The notes beneath the pieces are model-generated. The model was given only the letters and a program-made list of their open reading frames with translations, ran no database searches and was not told the origin of the DNA. A DNA stretch of 46,428 bases, from the NCBI GenBank assembly GCA_937880805.1, contig CALGRR010000119.1:1-46428 (forward strand), written 5' to 3'. This document shows, one piece after another, positions 9,166-17,635 of the stretch (positions are counted from its first letter, which is position 1; each line of letters starts with the position of its first letter). The translations under genes and the position numbers were made by a program. The DNA comes from an uncultured Clostridia bacterium (GTDB lineage Bacteria > Bacillota > Clostridia > Oscillospirales > Acutalibacteraceae).

Positions 9166-11395
9166 ATCGCTGCTTTTAAAATTAATATGCGTTGCAATCT
9201 GTGCGGCTATGCTCTGCACGGCATTCTGTTCGTGTGCCAAAAAAGAAGAAACGGGTGTTCGGACCGTTAAAGCCGACGCCGGCAGAAACGCAATAACCAA
9301 TCTTGATGCGGATTATTCGCTCCATTATGCGGAAAGCTCCGATTCATTTACCGAAAAGGCTGCGTCATCGGGTCTTATTGAAATGCATATAGATGTCGAA
9401 ACAAATTCTTTTTGCATCACGGAAACGGTAAGCGGTCAGATCTGGAGTGCTCTGCCGCTGCTGAGCGAAATAAGCGGCAATGAAAAAAAGCAGACCGAAG
9501 CAAGTGTGGCATCGCTTAAAATTTCAGGCGGAACCGATATATATTATCTTAACACGCAGGATAATTCGCTCGCCTATAATAAAGCATCCTACAAATTAAC
9601 TGATAACGGTGCGGTTTTCAGCTATGATATTTTTACAGATGAAAAAACCGCAGCAAAAGCCTCCTATGATAAAAATGACATCGGATTTAATCTGACTGTT
9701 AACGTTACCCTTGCCGACGGCAGCGTTATCGTTACGATGACTCATAAAAACATCACGGGAAATCCCGATGCTTATATTGAGGATATTGAGCTTCTGAATT
9801 ATTTCGGGGCATACACAATATCCGCAGAGGAAGATTTTATCCTTGTTCCCGACGGAAGCGGTGCAATAATAAAAACTGCGATTTATGATGAATCGTTTGA
9901 AAATCTTTCGTTTGATGTTTACGGCAACGACATTTCCGTTAACAACAGCTCTGCAAACCCTGCTCTTGTTCCCGCATTCGGAATAAAGCACGAGGATATT
10001 GCTTTTGTTTCACTTATACAGCAGGGCGATGCAATCGCATCAATTCACGCCCGCAAAGCCAAAAACGCAGGCGAATACAATCTTGTATACCCCAGCTTCA
10101 ATATTACGCCCGTTATTTATGAGGATGAAACAATATATATTTCAAAAGCCTCTCATACCGCCGAAATATCTCTCTGCTACCGTTTCCTTTCGGGAATAAA
10201 CGCAACTTATGCGGGTCTTGCTTCCGCTTGCAGAGAGCAGCTTATCAGAAACTCTGTTCTTTCAACGGGCAAGGTTGAGCCCGGAGATTATATTCCTTTA
10301 TCCCTGACCCTCACGGGAGCCGCAAAAAAATCCTTCGGCCCGTTAAGATATACTCACACTCTCACAACCTTTGAGCAGGCAAACGATATGCTCATAAGAA
10401 TGAAGAATAAAGGCATAAACAATATCAGCGTTCGATATACGGGCATTTTCAGCGGTGCAACAGACTCAAAATCCATTGAAAACTCCGCCCTTCTCTCAAG
10501 AATCGGAGGCTCTGACGGCTTATCGGAGCTTTACAGCTATATTTCGGCACAGAAAATGAGCTTGTTTCTTGATGTTAACCTGCTTTCCGATGCCGGCGGT
10601 TTTTCGGGCAGCGGTGCACTGAACATCAAAAAGGACCATACTTCTTATGTGCCTGAAAACGCACTTGTCGAATATATGGGAAGCTCGCCCAAAAGCCGTG
10701 AGGTAAGAAAGCTCGGCAAGCTTTCAAAGGTTATTTCAACCGTTCTTGCCGATACCAGATACTACAGTTTTTCGGGCTTCTCCTTTAACGATGCAGGCAG
10801 CATTCTTTATTCCGATTTTTCTCAGGGAGGCCTGCTTCGTGACGAGGCTGCGGATGCCGTTCAGAAAGCCCTTGTTCCCCTTTCAACCGGTCATTCAACA
10901 ATGGCGGTAAACGGAAATTTTTATATGCTGAAAAACGTTGATTCGGTTATAAATCTTCCGCTTAAAGCAAACGCCGCACAAAGCGGTGCCTATTGCCCCG
11001 TGCCGTTTGTTGAGCTTATTCTGCACGGAATTGTTGATTATTCGGGCGAACCGATAAACACCGATAAAAATATTGAAGAGGCTCTTCTCAGAAGCATTGA
11101 ATACGGTGCGTGCCCGCACTTTGAGTGGAATTATGAGCCGCAGGTCAACAACACCGCAGACGACCCTTATTATTATGACAACACAATAAATATTGCCGCC
11201 GAATTCTACACCGGTGCAAACGAAGCCCTTAACGACCTTCGAGATGCAAGAATGACAGACCATTATGAGGTTGTTGACGGCATATTCTGCACGGAATACG
11301 ATACCGGTGCGATGATTTATGTTAACTATACCGACAGCGACTATCCCGTTATGGGTGCCGTTGTTGAGGCAAGAAGCTATTTAAGAATAAATTGA
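9149..11395 (+). CDS. DUF5696-like secreted lipoprotein
   Basis: 748 residues from the ATG at 9149, chosen because it begins a clear lipoprotein signal peptide: basic start, hydrophobic core, and a Cys in the TAFCSCAKK lipobox near residue 28. The body contains ILVPDGSGAII and a long alpha/beta part that I associate with DUF5696 proteins, whose function is not established; many sit near sugar uptake genes. A late segment (CPHFEWNYEPQ) and scattered aromatics would suit carbohydrate binding, but this is inference. The gene overlaps the histidine kinase by 17 bp, so it is translationally coupled and may be part of the sensed process. Confidence 0.75.
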   Translation: MTVKNKSLLLKLICVAICAAMLCTAFCSCAKKEETGVRTVKADAGRNAITNLDADYSLHYAESSDSFTEKAASSGLIEMHIDVETNSFCITETVSGQIWSALPLLSEISGNEKKQTEASVASLKISGGTDIYYLNTQDNSLAYNKASYKLTDNGAVFSYDIFTDEKTAAKASYDKNDIGFNLTVNVTLADGSVIVTMTHKNITGNPDAYIEDIELLNYFGAYTISAEEDFILVPDGSGAIIKTAIYDESFENLSFDVYGNDISVNNSSANPALVPAFGIKHEDIAFVSLIQQGDAIASIHARKAKNAGEYNLVYPSFNITPVIYEDETIYISKASHTAEISLCYRFLSGINATYAGLASACREQLIRNSVLSTGKVEPGDYIPLSLTLTGAAKKSFGPLRYTHTLTTFEQANDMLIRMKNKGINNISVRYTGIFSGATDSKSIENSALLSRIGGSDGLSELYSYISAQKMSLFLDVNLLSDAGGFSGSGALNIKKDHTSYVPENALVEYMGSSPKSREVRKLGKLSKVISTVLADTRYYSFSGFSFNDAGSILYSDFSQGGLLRDEAADAVQKALVPLSTGHSTMAVNGNFYMLKNVDSVINLPLKANAAQSGAYCPVPFVELILHGIVDYSGEPINTDKNIEEALLRSIEYGACPHFEWNYEPQVNNTADDPYYYDNTINIAAEFYTGANEALNDLRDARMTDHYEVVDGIFCTEYDTGAMIYVNYTDSDYPVMGAVVEARSYLRIN

Positions 11396-11412
11396 TCTGG
11401 AGGTACAGTTTT

Positions 11413-11757
11413 ATGCCTTATATTAAAACAAGCGTAAGCAAAGAAATCACTTGCGAAGCCCGCAATTCAATAAAAACAAAGCTCGGTCAGGCAATCGCAC
11501 TCATTCCCGGCAAAAGCGAAAGCTGGCTTATGCTCTCTTTTGAAGATAATATGAAAATGTATTTCAAAGGAGATTGCAGCGAGGAATATGCTTATATCGA
11601 GGTGAGCATTTTCGGTTCAGCTTCCGATGCTGCCTATGACAGACTCACCGCCGCAATATGCGAGATTATAAATGAAGAGCTTGATATTCCTATGCAGAAT
11701 ATTTATGTTAAATATGAAGAATCAACCCATTGGGGCTGGAACGGAGCAAATTTCTAA
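11413..11757 (+). CDS. MIF-like tautomerase superfamily protein
   Basis: 114 residues, the same size as eukaryotic macrophage migration inhibitory factor. The start at 11413 follows a GGAGG and yields Met-Pro at the N-terminus; after Met removal Pro would be the catalytic base of the tautomerase superfamily. The C-terminus IYVKYEESTHWGWNGANF mirrors the [20 protein letters not shown] end of human MIF, which I recall rather than searched. Phenylpyruvate tautomerase activity is the expected test activity. It sits 17 bp after the lipoprotein gene, probably in the same operon. Confidence 0.82.
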   Translation: MPYIKTSVSKEITCEARNSIKTKLGQAIALIPGKSESWLMLSFEDNMKMYFKGDCSEEYAYIEVSIFGSASDAAYDRLTAAICEIINEELDIPMQNIYVKYEESTHWGWNGANF

Positions 11758-11760
11758 GTT

Positions 11761-12117
11761 ATGAGTGAAAAGAAGCACGAGCTTATTCTTGTTTTTGCGG
11801 CCTTGATAATTTCCTGTTTCTTTTTAATTTATGAAGTGCTTGACTCCCCTAAATACAGCAAACCCGAAGCTGTTGAAATAATAACAACTTCCTTTTTCCC
11901 CGAGGAAACAAAACCGGATAAATCGGGAAAGGTTAACATCAACACCGCTTCCCTTGAGGAGCTTTGCACCCTTGAAGAGATTGGCGAAATAAAAGCAGCA
12001 GCGATAATAAAATTCCGTGAAGAAAACGGAGAGTTCCGCACAGTCGAAGAAATAATGCTGGTTGAAGGAATCAGCACGGAAACACTTAATAAAAACATTG
12101 AAAGATTAACCGTATAG
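11761..12117 (+). CDS. ComEA-like helix-hairpin-helix membrane protein
   Basis: 118 residues. One membrane segment (about 9-25), a short linker, and a ComEA-type double helix-hairpin-helix at about 57-118 beginning VNINTASLEELCTLEEIGE. ComEA binds DNA at the outer face of the membrane during uptake in competent bacteria. This copy lacks the extra SLBB-like domain of Bacillus ComEA. It starts 3 nt after the tautomerase stop with no strong ribosome site, so it likely depends on coupling. No other competence genes are in the window. Confidence 0.8.
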   Translation: MSEKKHELILVFAALIISCFFLIYEVLDSPKYSKPEAVEIITTSFFPEETKPDKSGKVNINTASLEELCTLEEIGEIKAAAIIKFREENGEFRTVEEIMLVEGISTETLNKNIERLTV

Positions 12118-12120
12118 CAC

Positions 12121-12149
12121 TTGTTATTCACAGTTATATCTGTTATAAT
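12121..12149 (+). promoter_or_regulatory. asnS promoter
   Basis: TTGTTA and TATAAT with 17-bp spacing, about 40 bp ahead of the asnS reading frame. Confidence 0.65.
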
Positions 12150-12189
12150 AAAAAAGTTACAGAAAAAAGGTGAATGGAGATGAACATTT

Positions 12190-13584
12190 ATAAACAGAGT
12201 TGAAATAAAAAAGCTTTTTGAATCGGCAGAGAATTATGCGGATAAATCCGTAACTGTCTGCGGCTGGGTAAAAACCCTCAGAGATTCAAAAGCCATAGGA
12301 TTTATTGAAATTAATGACGGAAGCTGCTTCAAGGGAGTTCAGGTTGTTTTTGAAGCCGAAAAGCTTGAAAATTACCGTGAAATCGCAAAGCTGAATGTGG
12401 GCTCGGCAATCAAGGTAACTGGCAAGCTGCTTCTTACTCCACAGGCAAATCAGCCCTTTGAAATCAATGCCGATGAAATCTCTGTTGAAGCAACATCAAC
12501 ACCGGATTACCCTCTTCAGAAAAAAAGGCATTCGGTTGAATTCCTCAGAACAATAGCTCATCTCAGACCCCGCACAAATCTTTTTAATGCAGTTTTCAGA
12601 GTCCGTTCGGTTGCAGCCTATGCAATTCACAAATTCTTTATTGACCAAGGCTTTGTTTATGCACACACGCCCCTTATTTCCTGCAGCGACTGCGAGGGTG
12701 CGGGCGAAATGTTCAAGGTAACAACTCTTGACCTTAACGATATTCCCAAAACCGAAAACGGTGATATTGATTACAGCGAGGATTTCTTCCAGAAGCCTGC
12801 ATATCTCACGGTTTCAGGTCAGCTTCAGGCGGAAACAATGGCTCTTGCTTTCGGCAAGGTTTACACCTTCGGACCCACCTTCCGTGCAGAAAAATCATAT
12901 ACACAGCGTCACGCTGCGGAATTCTGGATGATTGAGCCCGAAATGGCATTTGCAGAGCTCAGCGACAATATGGATGTTGCCGAAGCAATGATAAAATATG
13001 TTATCAACTATGTTCTTGATAACTGCAAGCAGGAAATTGAATTCCTCAATAAATTTATTGATAAAGAGCTTGTTGAACGCCTTACAGCAGTTGCAGGCTC
13101 GGATTTCGGCAGAGTAACCTACACCGATGCAATCAAAATGCTCGAAGAGCATAACAGCGAATTTGAATATAAGGTAAGCTGGGGCTGTGACCTTCAGACG
13201 GAGCACGAGCGTTACCTTACCGAAAAGATTTTCAAAAAGCCCGTATTTGTTACAGATTATCCCAAAGAAATCAAAGCTTTCTATATGCGTCTTAACGACG
13301 ACGGCAAAACCGTTGCGGCCTGCGACTGCCTTGTTATGGGAATAGGCGAAATCATAGGCGGCAGCCAGAGAGAAGAACGCCTTGAGCTTCTTGAGGCAAG
13401 AATCAAAGAGCTTGGTCTCGACCCCGAGGACTACAGCTGGTATCTCGACCTTCGCAGATACGGCGGAGTTAAGCACAGCGGCTTCGGTCTTGGTTTTGAA
13501 CGGCTTGTTATGTATTTAACGGGCGTTTCAAATATAAGAGATGTTCTCCCCTTCCCCAGAACCACGGGTTCGGCTGATTTTTAA
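12190..13584 (+). CDS. asnS: asparaginyl-tRNA synthetase with apparent AUA start
   Basis: The reading frame from 12190 gives 464 residues, the usual AsnRS length (E. coli 466). It has an N-terminal OB-fold (VTVCGWVKTLRDSKAIGFIE) and a class II catalytic core with motif 2 TFRAEKSYTQRHAAEFWMIE and motif 3 GFGLGFERLVMYLTG. No ATG, GTG or TTG occurs in this frame before the GTG at 12397, which would delete the OB-fold. The codon at the position of the family's first Met is ATA at 12190, with GGAG 10 nt before it. ATGs at 12174 and 12180 are in another frame and stop at 12203. Either AUA is used, or one base is extra between 12180 and 12199. Confidence 0.88.
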   Translation: MNRVEIKKLFESAENYADKSVTVCGWVKTLRDSKAIGFIEINDGSCFKGVQVVFEAEKLENYREIAKLNVGSAIKVTGKLLLTPQANQPFEINADEISVEATSTPDYPLQKKRHSVEFLRTIAHLRPRTNLFNAVFRVRSVAAYAIHKFFIDQGFVYAHTPLISCSDCEGAGEMFKVTTLDLNDIPKTENGDIDYSEDFFQKPAYLTVSGQLQAETMALAFGKVYTFGPTFRAEKSYTQRHAAEFWMIEPEMAFAELSDNMDVAEAMIKYVINYVLDNCKQEIEFLNKFIDKELVERLTAVAGSDFGRVTYTDAIKMLEEHNSEFEYKVSWGCDLQTEHERYLTEKIFKKPVFVTDYPKEIKAFYMRLNDDGKTVAACDCLVMGIGEIIGGSQREERLELLEARIKELGLDPEDYSWYLDLRRYGGVKHSGFGLGFERLVMYLTGVSNIRDVLPFPRTTGSADF

Positions 13585-13611
13585 TAAATAAAAGAATTGA
13601 GAGGTAACAAA

Positions 13612-15924
13612 ATGACTTTAATCAACAAAGCCAAGAACTTGCTTTCCGATATATCTGTATATTGGAACGCTCCCCTTAAAGGCAGATATATGCCCTTTAA
13701 AGAAATCGGTGCATACAGCTTCGGCGGAATAGGAATTTATTGCATCAAGTATATCGCAACAACACTTATGATAAGCGGAACAAACGTTGTGCTTTCAAAC
13801 GCAACGGGTATCCCTCCCGCACATCTGCTTGTCATTTATTATCTGAGCGTTCTTGCAGGCATTCCCCTGACCGCACTCAAAGCACATCTTATTGATAACC
13901 TCAGATTAAAGCCCGGCAAATACCGCCCCTGGATTCTCGGAATGGGTATTCCCACGGTTATTCTCTGTATGGCACTTATCTTTACACCCTTCCACGATAT
14001 TTCAAAAACTGCGGCGTATATTATTGCAACAATTTACTGCCTCGGTCTGAACTTCGTTTATTATTTCTTTGAGGAAGCCTATGAAAACCTCATTTTCCTG
14101 CTTTCACCCAACACGCAGGAAAGAGCAGACGTTACCTCAATCAAATCAATTACATATTCCTTCGCACCCACGGTTCTCAATCCCCTTCTTCCTCTTATGG
14201 TAAAGCTTCTTCATACAGACGATATGTATGATATAAGAATTTATCAGCTTCTTTTCCCCATTGTTTCAGTTATCGGTATCGCTTTGAGCGTTGTTGTTTT
14301 TGCAAACACAAAAGAGAAAATCGTTCAGGCAAAAACTCACGTTGCCCAGATTGGATTTATGGATGCAATCAAAGCGGTTGCCAAAAACAAATATTTCTGG
14401 ATAACCTCACTTGCAACCTGGATAGGCTTCCTTGAAAGTGCTCAGGGCTATATTCTCGGCTGGCTTTATAACTATGCTCATCTTTGCACAGACGGTCAGT
14501 ATTCCATAATTCAGATTGTATACGGCAACGCATCTCTCTGGGGTATGCTTGCTGCCCCCTTCTGCATCCGCCGCTGGGGTAAAAAGGCTGTTCTTGTTGT
14601 TACAAACTTATTCAATATTCTCTTTATTTCCCTTATGTATCCTTCGGTTGGCGTAAGGTCAATATGGCTTGTTCTTGTCTGCCTTTGGGTAAATGCGGTT
14701 ATGGGCTCATTCGCACATATTCTTAACCCCGCCATCAACGCAGATATAAGAGATTATCAGCAGTATAAAACCGGTGAAAGAATTGACGGTATGTTCAGTG
14801 CAATCGGTCTTATCACCAGCTTTATAACAATGATAACCAACACGGTTATTCCTCTTATCTTTGACAGATTCGGAATCAATGACACAAACGGATACGAAAA
14901 CTCATTTGATATTCTCAAGTATGAACCCGATACCCTTTATTCCCTCATCAATCTGCTCATAATTCTTTCTGTTATCGGTGCAACAATGAATGTTATCCCC
15001 TATTTCTTCTATGACCTTTCAGAGGTTAAGCAGAGAGCAATGGTAAGCATTCTTAAAATCAGAGCAATGTTTGAAGATTTCTGCAACAATGCACTTAAGA
15101 ACAAAGATCTCGTTGAAGGTGTTGAAATTCTTCGCACAGCAATGGAAAACTGCAACAGAGAACACGTTACCGCAGATAAAAAGGGTGATAAAAAAGCTTA
15201 CCGTGAAGCGGTTAAAGAGAATGAAATTATCGATATAGCCAAAATGGTTATGGCAGAATACAATAAATTCTCATCAGACGAATTCAAATTCAAGGTTTCA
15301 CACGCAGCTCAGACAGTCAGCGGAGGCATTGATACCATTCTTTCTGCGGATTCCGCAATGCTCAACGAAGCAAAGGCAATGCCCAAGGGCACGGCTGAAG
15401 AAAAGGAAATCAGAAAATACTGCATTGAATATGCAAAGCAGATGCTTAACAGCAAAAAGATTGTTGTTAACGATTATAACAGCGTAATGCCCGAATTTGA
15501 TTTTGATGTTTTCGACTCTCTCTTTGCAAAAGAAGCTGCAAATGAAGAGGCAAAGAAAGCCGCTTACGCAAAGCTTGATGAGGCAAAGAAAGCAGGCAAC
15601 AAACAGCTTATTGCCGAAATCAAGGCAGAGCTCAAAACAATCAGCAACGAGGCATACGCAATCAAAGGCGAAATCAAGCAGGCAAGAAGAGAAAGCCAGA
15701 AATATACAAAGGCTATCAAGCCCTATGCACAGGCTCAGAAGCTTCTTCAACAGAAGGAAGCCTTCGAGAAGTTCACAGAAATCGAAGCTCTCTATGACGG
15801 TGCTGTTGCAGCCGTTGCAGAGGAAGAACGACTTGCTAAGGAGCAGGCTGAAAAAGAAGCTCTTGAAAAGAAGCTTGACAAAGAACGCAGACTTGCCGAA
15901 AAGAAAGCAAAAAAGAATAAATAA
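13612..15924 (+). CDS. MFS (GPH-like) transporter with long cytosolic C-terminal extension
   Basis: 770 residues from the ATG at 13612 (GAGAGG before it). The first about 480 residues contain around a dozen hydrophobic segments and resemble glycoside-pentoside-hexuronide-type carriers, for example the segment LKPGKYRPWILG between early helices. The remaining about 280 residues are highly charged and helical, rich in Ala, Lys and Glu, ending in a lysine-rich coiled-coil-like tail (EKKLDKERRLAEKKAKKNK). That extension is not part of the usual fold. Substrate unknown; sugars or sugar conjugates would fit the neighbouring glycosidases. Confidence 0.8.
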   Translation: MTLINKAKNLLSDISVYWNAPLKGRYMPFKEIGAYSFGGIGIYCIKYIATTLMISGTNVVLSNATGIPPAHLLVIYYLSVLAGIPLTALKAHLIDNLRLKPGKYRPWILGMGIPTVILCMALIFTPFHDISKTAAYIIATIYCLGLNFVYYFFEEAYENLIFLLSPNTQERADVTSIKSITYSFAPTVLNPLLPLMVKLLHTDDMYDIRIYQLLFPIVSVIGIALSVVVFANTKEKIVQAKTHVAQIGFMDAIKAVAKNKYFWITSLATWIGFLESAQGYILGWLYNYAHLCTDGQYSIIQIVYGNASLWGMLAAPFCIRRWGKKAVLVVTNLFNILFISLMYPSVGVRSIWLVLVCLWVNAVMGSFAHILNPAINADIRDYQQYKTGERIDGMFSAIGLITSFITMITNTVIPLIFDRFGINDTNGYENSFDILKYEPDTLYSLINLLIILSVIGATMNVIPYFFYDLSEVKQRAMVSILKIRAMFEDFCNNALKNKDLVEGVEILRTAMENCNREHVTADKKGDKKAYREAVKENEIIDIAKMVMAEYNKFSSDEFKFKVSHAAQTVSGGIDTILSADSAMLNEAKAMPKGTAEEKEIRKYCIEYAKQMLNSKKIVVNDYNSVMPEFDFDVFDSLFAKEAANEEAKKAAYAKLDEAKKAGNKQLIAEIKAELKTISNEAYAIKGEIKQARRESQKYTKAIKPYAQAQKLLQQKEAFEKFTEIEALYDGAVAAVAEEERLAKEQAEKEALEKKLDKERRLAEKKAKKNK

Positions 15925-15938
15925 TATGCATTATGTTA

Positions 15939-15965
15939 ATGCCCGTTGCTTGCCGCAACGGGCAT
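15939..15965 (+). terminator. terminator after MFS gene
   Basis: An 11-bp perfect stem (ATGCCCGTTGC / GCAACGGGCAT). The T-run after it is short. Confidence 0.65.
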
Positions 15966-15999
15966 TTAGTGTTATACTTTTGTTCAAGGAGGAATACTT

Positions 16000-16566
16000 A
16001 TGCTCAGTGAAAACATAAAAAGCCTCAGAAAAGACAGAGGTATGTCGCAGGAAGAGCTCGCAGAAAAGCTCAACGTTGTAAGGCAAACCGTTTCAAAGTG
16101 GGAGCAGAATTTATCGGTTCCCGATTCAGAAATGCTGATAAAAATTGCCGAGGTGTTTGAGGTAAGCGTCAGCAGTCTGCTTGGAGAACCCGTTGAGATT
16201 AAAGATACAAAATCCGAGCTTGCCGAAATCTCGCAGAAGCTGGAAAATCTGAACGCAATGATGGCGGAAAAGAATGCACGAAGCCGTAGATTCTGGATGA
16301 CCGCAGCTGCAGCTGTTTTAATTCTTATTGCGGTTGTGATGATTTTCTTTACCGGATTAATGATTGCAAAGCTCATATTCTTTGTTAATCAGACCGAATC
16401 ATTGGGAATAATAGGAGGTGCCGACGGACCAACTCAAATAATTGTGAGCTCCGGCACAGGCACCGGTTCAGGCTGTCTTGCCGCAATTCTCACCCTCTCG
16501 GTTTCACTTGTGTTGATTGCATTTGGATTTTATTTGATAAAAAAGGCCAGAATCAATAAATTTTAA
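16000..16566 (+). CDS. XRE-type HTH protein with two membrane helices and an OadB-like motif
   Basis: 188 residues, strong AGGAGG before the ATG. Residues 1-65 are an XRE helix-turn-helix (MSQEELAEKLNVVRQTVSKW). A short coiled region precedes a membrane helix at about 100-127, an extracytoplasmic loop, and a second helix at about 158-180. The loop contains SLGIIGGADGPTQIIVSS, which matches the conserved GGADGPT stretch of the beta subunit of sodium-translocating decarboxylases (OadB/GcdB). It is far too short to be that pump. It is probably a membrane-anchored regulator; the meaning of the borrowed motif is unknown. Confidence 0.85.
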   Translation: MLSENIKSLRKDRGMSQEELAEKLNVVRQTVSKWEQNLSVPDSEMLIKIAEVFEVSVSSLLGEPVEIKDTKSELAEISQKLENLNAMMAEKNARSRRFWMTAAAAVLILIAVVMIFFTGLMIAKLIFFVNQTESLGIIGGADGPTQIIVSSGTGTGSGCLAAILTLSVSLVLIAFGFYLIKKARINKF

Positions 16567-16573
16567 ATAACAC

Positions 16574-16602
16574 TTGATTTTTGAGTTCCGTTAAGCTATA
16601 AT
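16574..16602 (+). promoter_or_regulatory. tRNA-Leu promoter
   Basis: TTGATT and TATAAT with 17-bp spacing, ending 14 bp before the tRNA. Confidence 0.75.
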
Positions 16603-16616
16603 AAAAAAGCTGATTT

Positions 16617-16703
16617 GCCGATGTGATGGAATTGGCAGACGTGACGGACTCAAAATCCGTTGGTAGCGATACCGTGCGGGTTCGACCCCCGCCATCGGCA
16701 CCA
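16617..16703 (+). tRNA. tRNA-Leu (anticodon CAA)
   Basis: A 7-bp acceptor stem (GCCGATG / CATCGGC), anticodon stem ACGGA/TCCGT with loop CTCAAAA giving anticodon CAA, a long variable arm (GGTAGCGATACC) typical of class II tRNAs, T-loop GGTTCGACC and an encoded CCA end. Confidence 0.97.
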
Positions 16704-16710
16704 CAAAATT

Positions 16711-16743
16711 AAGGGATTGTGCAAATCAGCACAATCCCTTTTT
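16711..16743 (+). terminator. terminator after tRNA-Leu
   Basis: A 12-bp stem (AAGGGATTGTGC / GCACAATCCCTT) with 6-nt loop and following T-run. Confidence 0.9.
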
Positions 16744-16764
16744 GCTTTAAAGGGTGTGAAAACT

Positions 16765-17424
16765 GTGAGCGATTACCTTAACACGGTCAAAAACTGTGAA
16801 CTCTTTTACGGTATTCCCGATTCCGAGCTTCCGCATCTTCTTAACTGTTTAAGTGCTGAAAGAAAAAGCTTTGCCAAGGGCGATATTATTTGCCTTGCAG
16901 GCAGCAAAACCAATTCGGCAGGTATTGTGCTTTCAGGCAGAATTTATCTTGAAAGCAGCGATTTTTTAGGCAACGCCTCCATTGTTTCGGAATTTACAGC
17001 CGGCAGAAGCTACGGCGAAAACTATGCATTTGCACAGAATCCGAACATTCCTTTTAACATAATTGCAAAGGAGCCCTCGGAAATTCTGGTCTTTAACATC
17101 AGACGCTTTACCGAGCCTTGCATAAAAGACTGCGAGTTTCATAAGATTCTTATGGCAAATCTGGTCAGCTCCATTGCCACAAAATCCTGCGAGCTGAGCA
17201 ACAAAATAAGCCATCTTTCAAAGCGTACAACAAGAGAAAAGCTTATTTCTTATCTTTCCGAGCAGTCACAGCTTCAGAACAAATCAATTATCACTATCCC
17301 GTTTAACCGTCAGGAGCTTGCCGATTATCTCTCGGTTGAGCGAACGGCAATGACAAAAGAGCTCACAAAAATGAAGAATGACGGTTTGATTGATTTTGAC
17401 GGAAGAGTTTTCAAGCTTAAATAA
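16765..17424 (+). CDS. Crp/Fnr family transcriptional regulator
   Basis: 219 residues from the GTG at 16765, 10 nt after AAAGGG; a GTG at 16756 is too close to that site. An N-terminal cyclic-nucleotide-binding-like beta-barrel (KGDIICLAGSKTNSAGIVLS) is followed by a long helix and a C-terminal helix-turn-helix (FNRQELADYLSVERTAMTKE). No Fnr-type Cys cluster is visible at the N-terminus. The protein belongs to the clostridial Crp/Fnr group that often sits near metal or stress genes; here the convergent feo operon is adjacent. Effector unknown. Confidence 0.88.
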   Translation: MSDYLNTVKNCELFYGIPDSELPHLLNCLSAERKSFAKGDIICLAGSKTNSAGIVLSGRIYLESSDFLGNASIVSEFTAGRSYGENYAFAQNPNIPFNIIAKEPSEILVFNIRRFTEPCIKDCEFHKILMANLVSSIATKSCELSNKISHLSKRTTREKLISYLSEQSQLQNKSIITIPFNRQELADYLSVERTAMTKELTKMKNDGLIDFDGRVFKLK

Positions 17425-17428
17425 AATT

Positions 17429-17457
17429 TGCCCTGCGGATTTCCCGCAGGGCATTTT
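17429..17457. terminator. bidirectional terminator between Crp-like gene and feo operon
   Basis: A 10-bp perfect stem (TGCCCTGCGG / CCGCAGGGCA) with T-rich flanks on both strands. Confidence 0.85.
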
Positions 17458-17461
17458 CTGT

Positions 17462-17617
17462 TTATTTATCCTCTGTGCAGCCGCAGCAGCTTCCGTTGCA
17501 TTTTCCGCTATCGGGGCAGCCGATGCATTTTTTGCCGCTTTTCTTTGCTTTATAAACATAGAAAGCTGCAAGACCGATTATTGCTGCCAGAATTAAAGCT
17601 ATTATAATTGTATCCAT
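17462..17617 (-). CDS. FeoB-associated Cys-rich membrane protein
   Basis: 51 residues: one N-terminal membrane helix (about 3-22), a short basic stretch, then six cysteines in a CIGCPDSGKCNGSCCGC pattern. This architecture is the known small Cys-rich protein encoded beside feoB in Firmicutes; the cysteines may bind iron. It lies 18 bp downstream of feoB with its own GGAG site, so it is the last gene of the feo operon. Too short to appear among ordinary long open frames. Confidence 0.87.
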   Translation of the reverse strand: MDTIIIALILAAIIGLAAFYVYKAKKSGKKCIGCPDSGKCNGSCCGCTEDK

Positions 17618-17635
17618 ATTATTTAAACTCCGTTA

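Noticed and set aside
12174..12203. Programmed +1 frameshift entering asnS from the short upstream frame
   Set aside because: The frame ends AGT TGA; the Ser tRNA would re-pair poorly after slipping one base, so this is less likely than AUA initiation or an extra base.
16660..16764. Longer start for the Crp/Fnr regulator
   Set aside because: The extension would run through the tRNA-Leu gene and its terminator.
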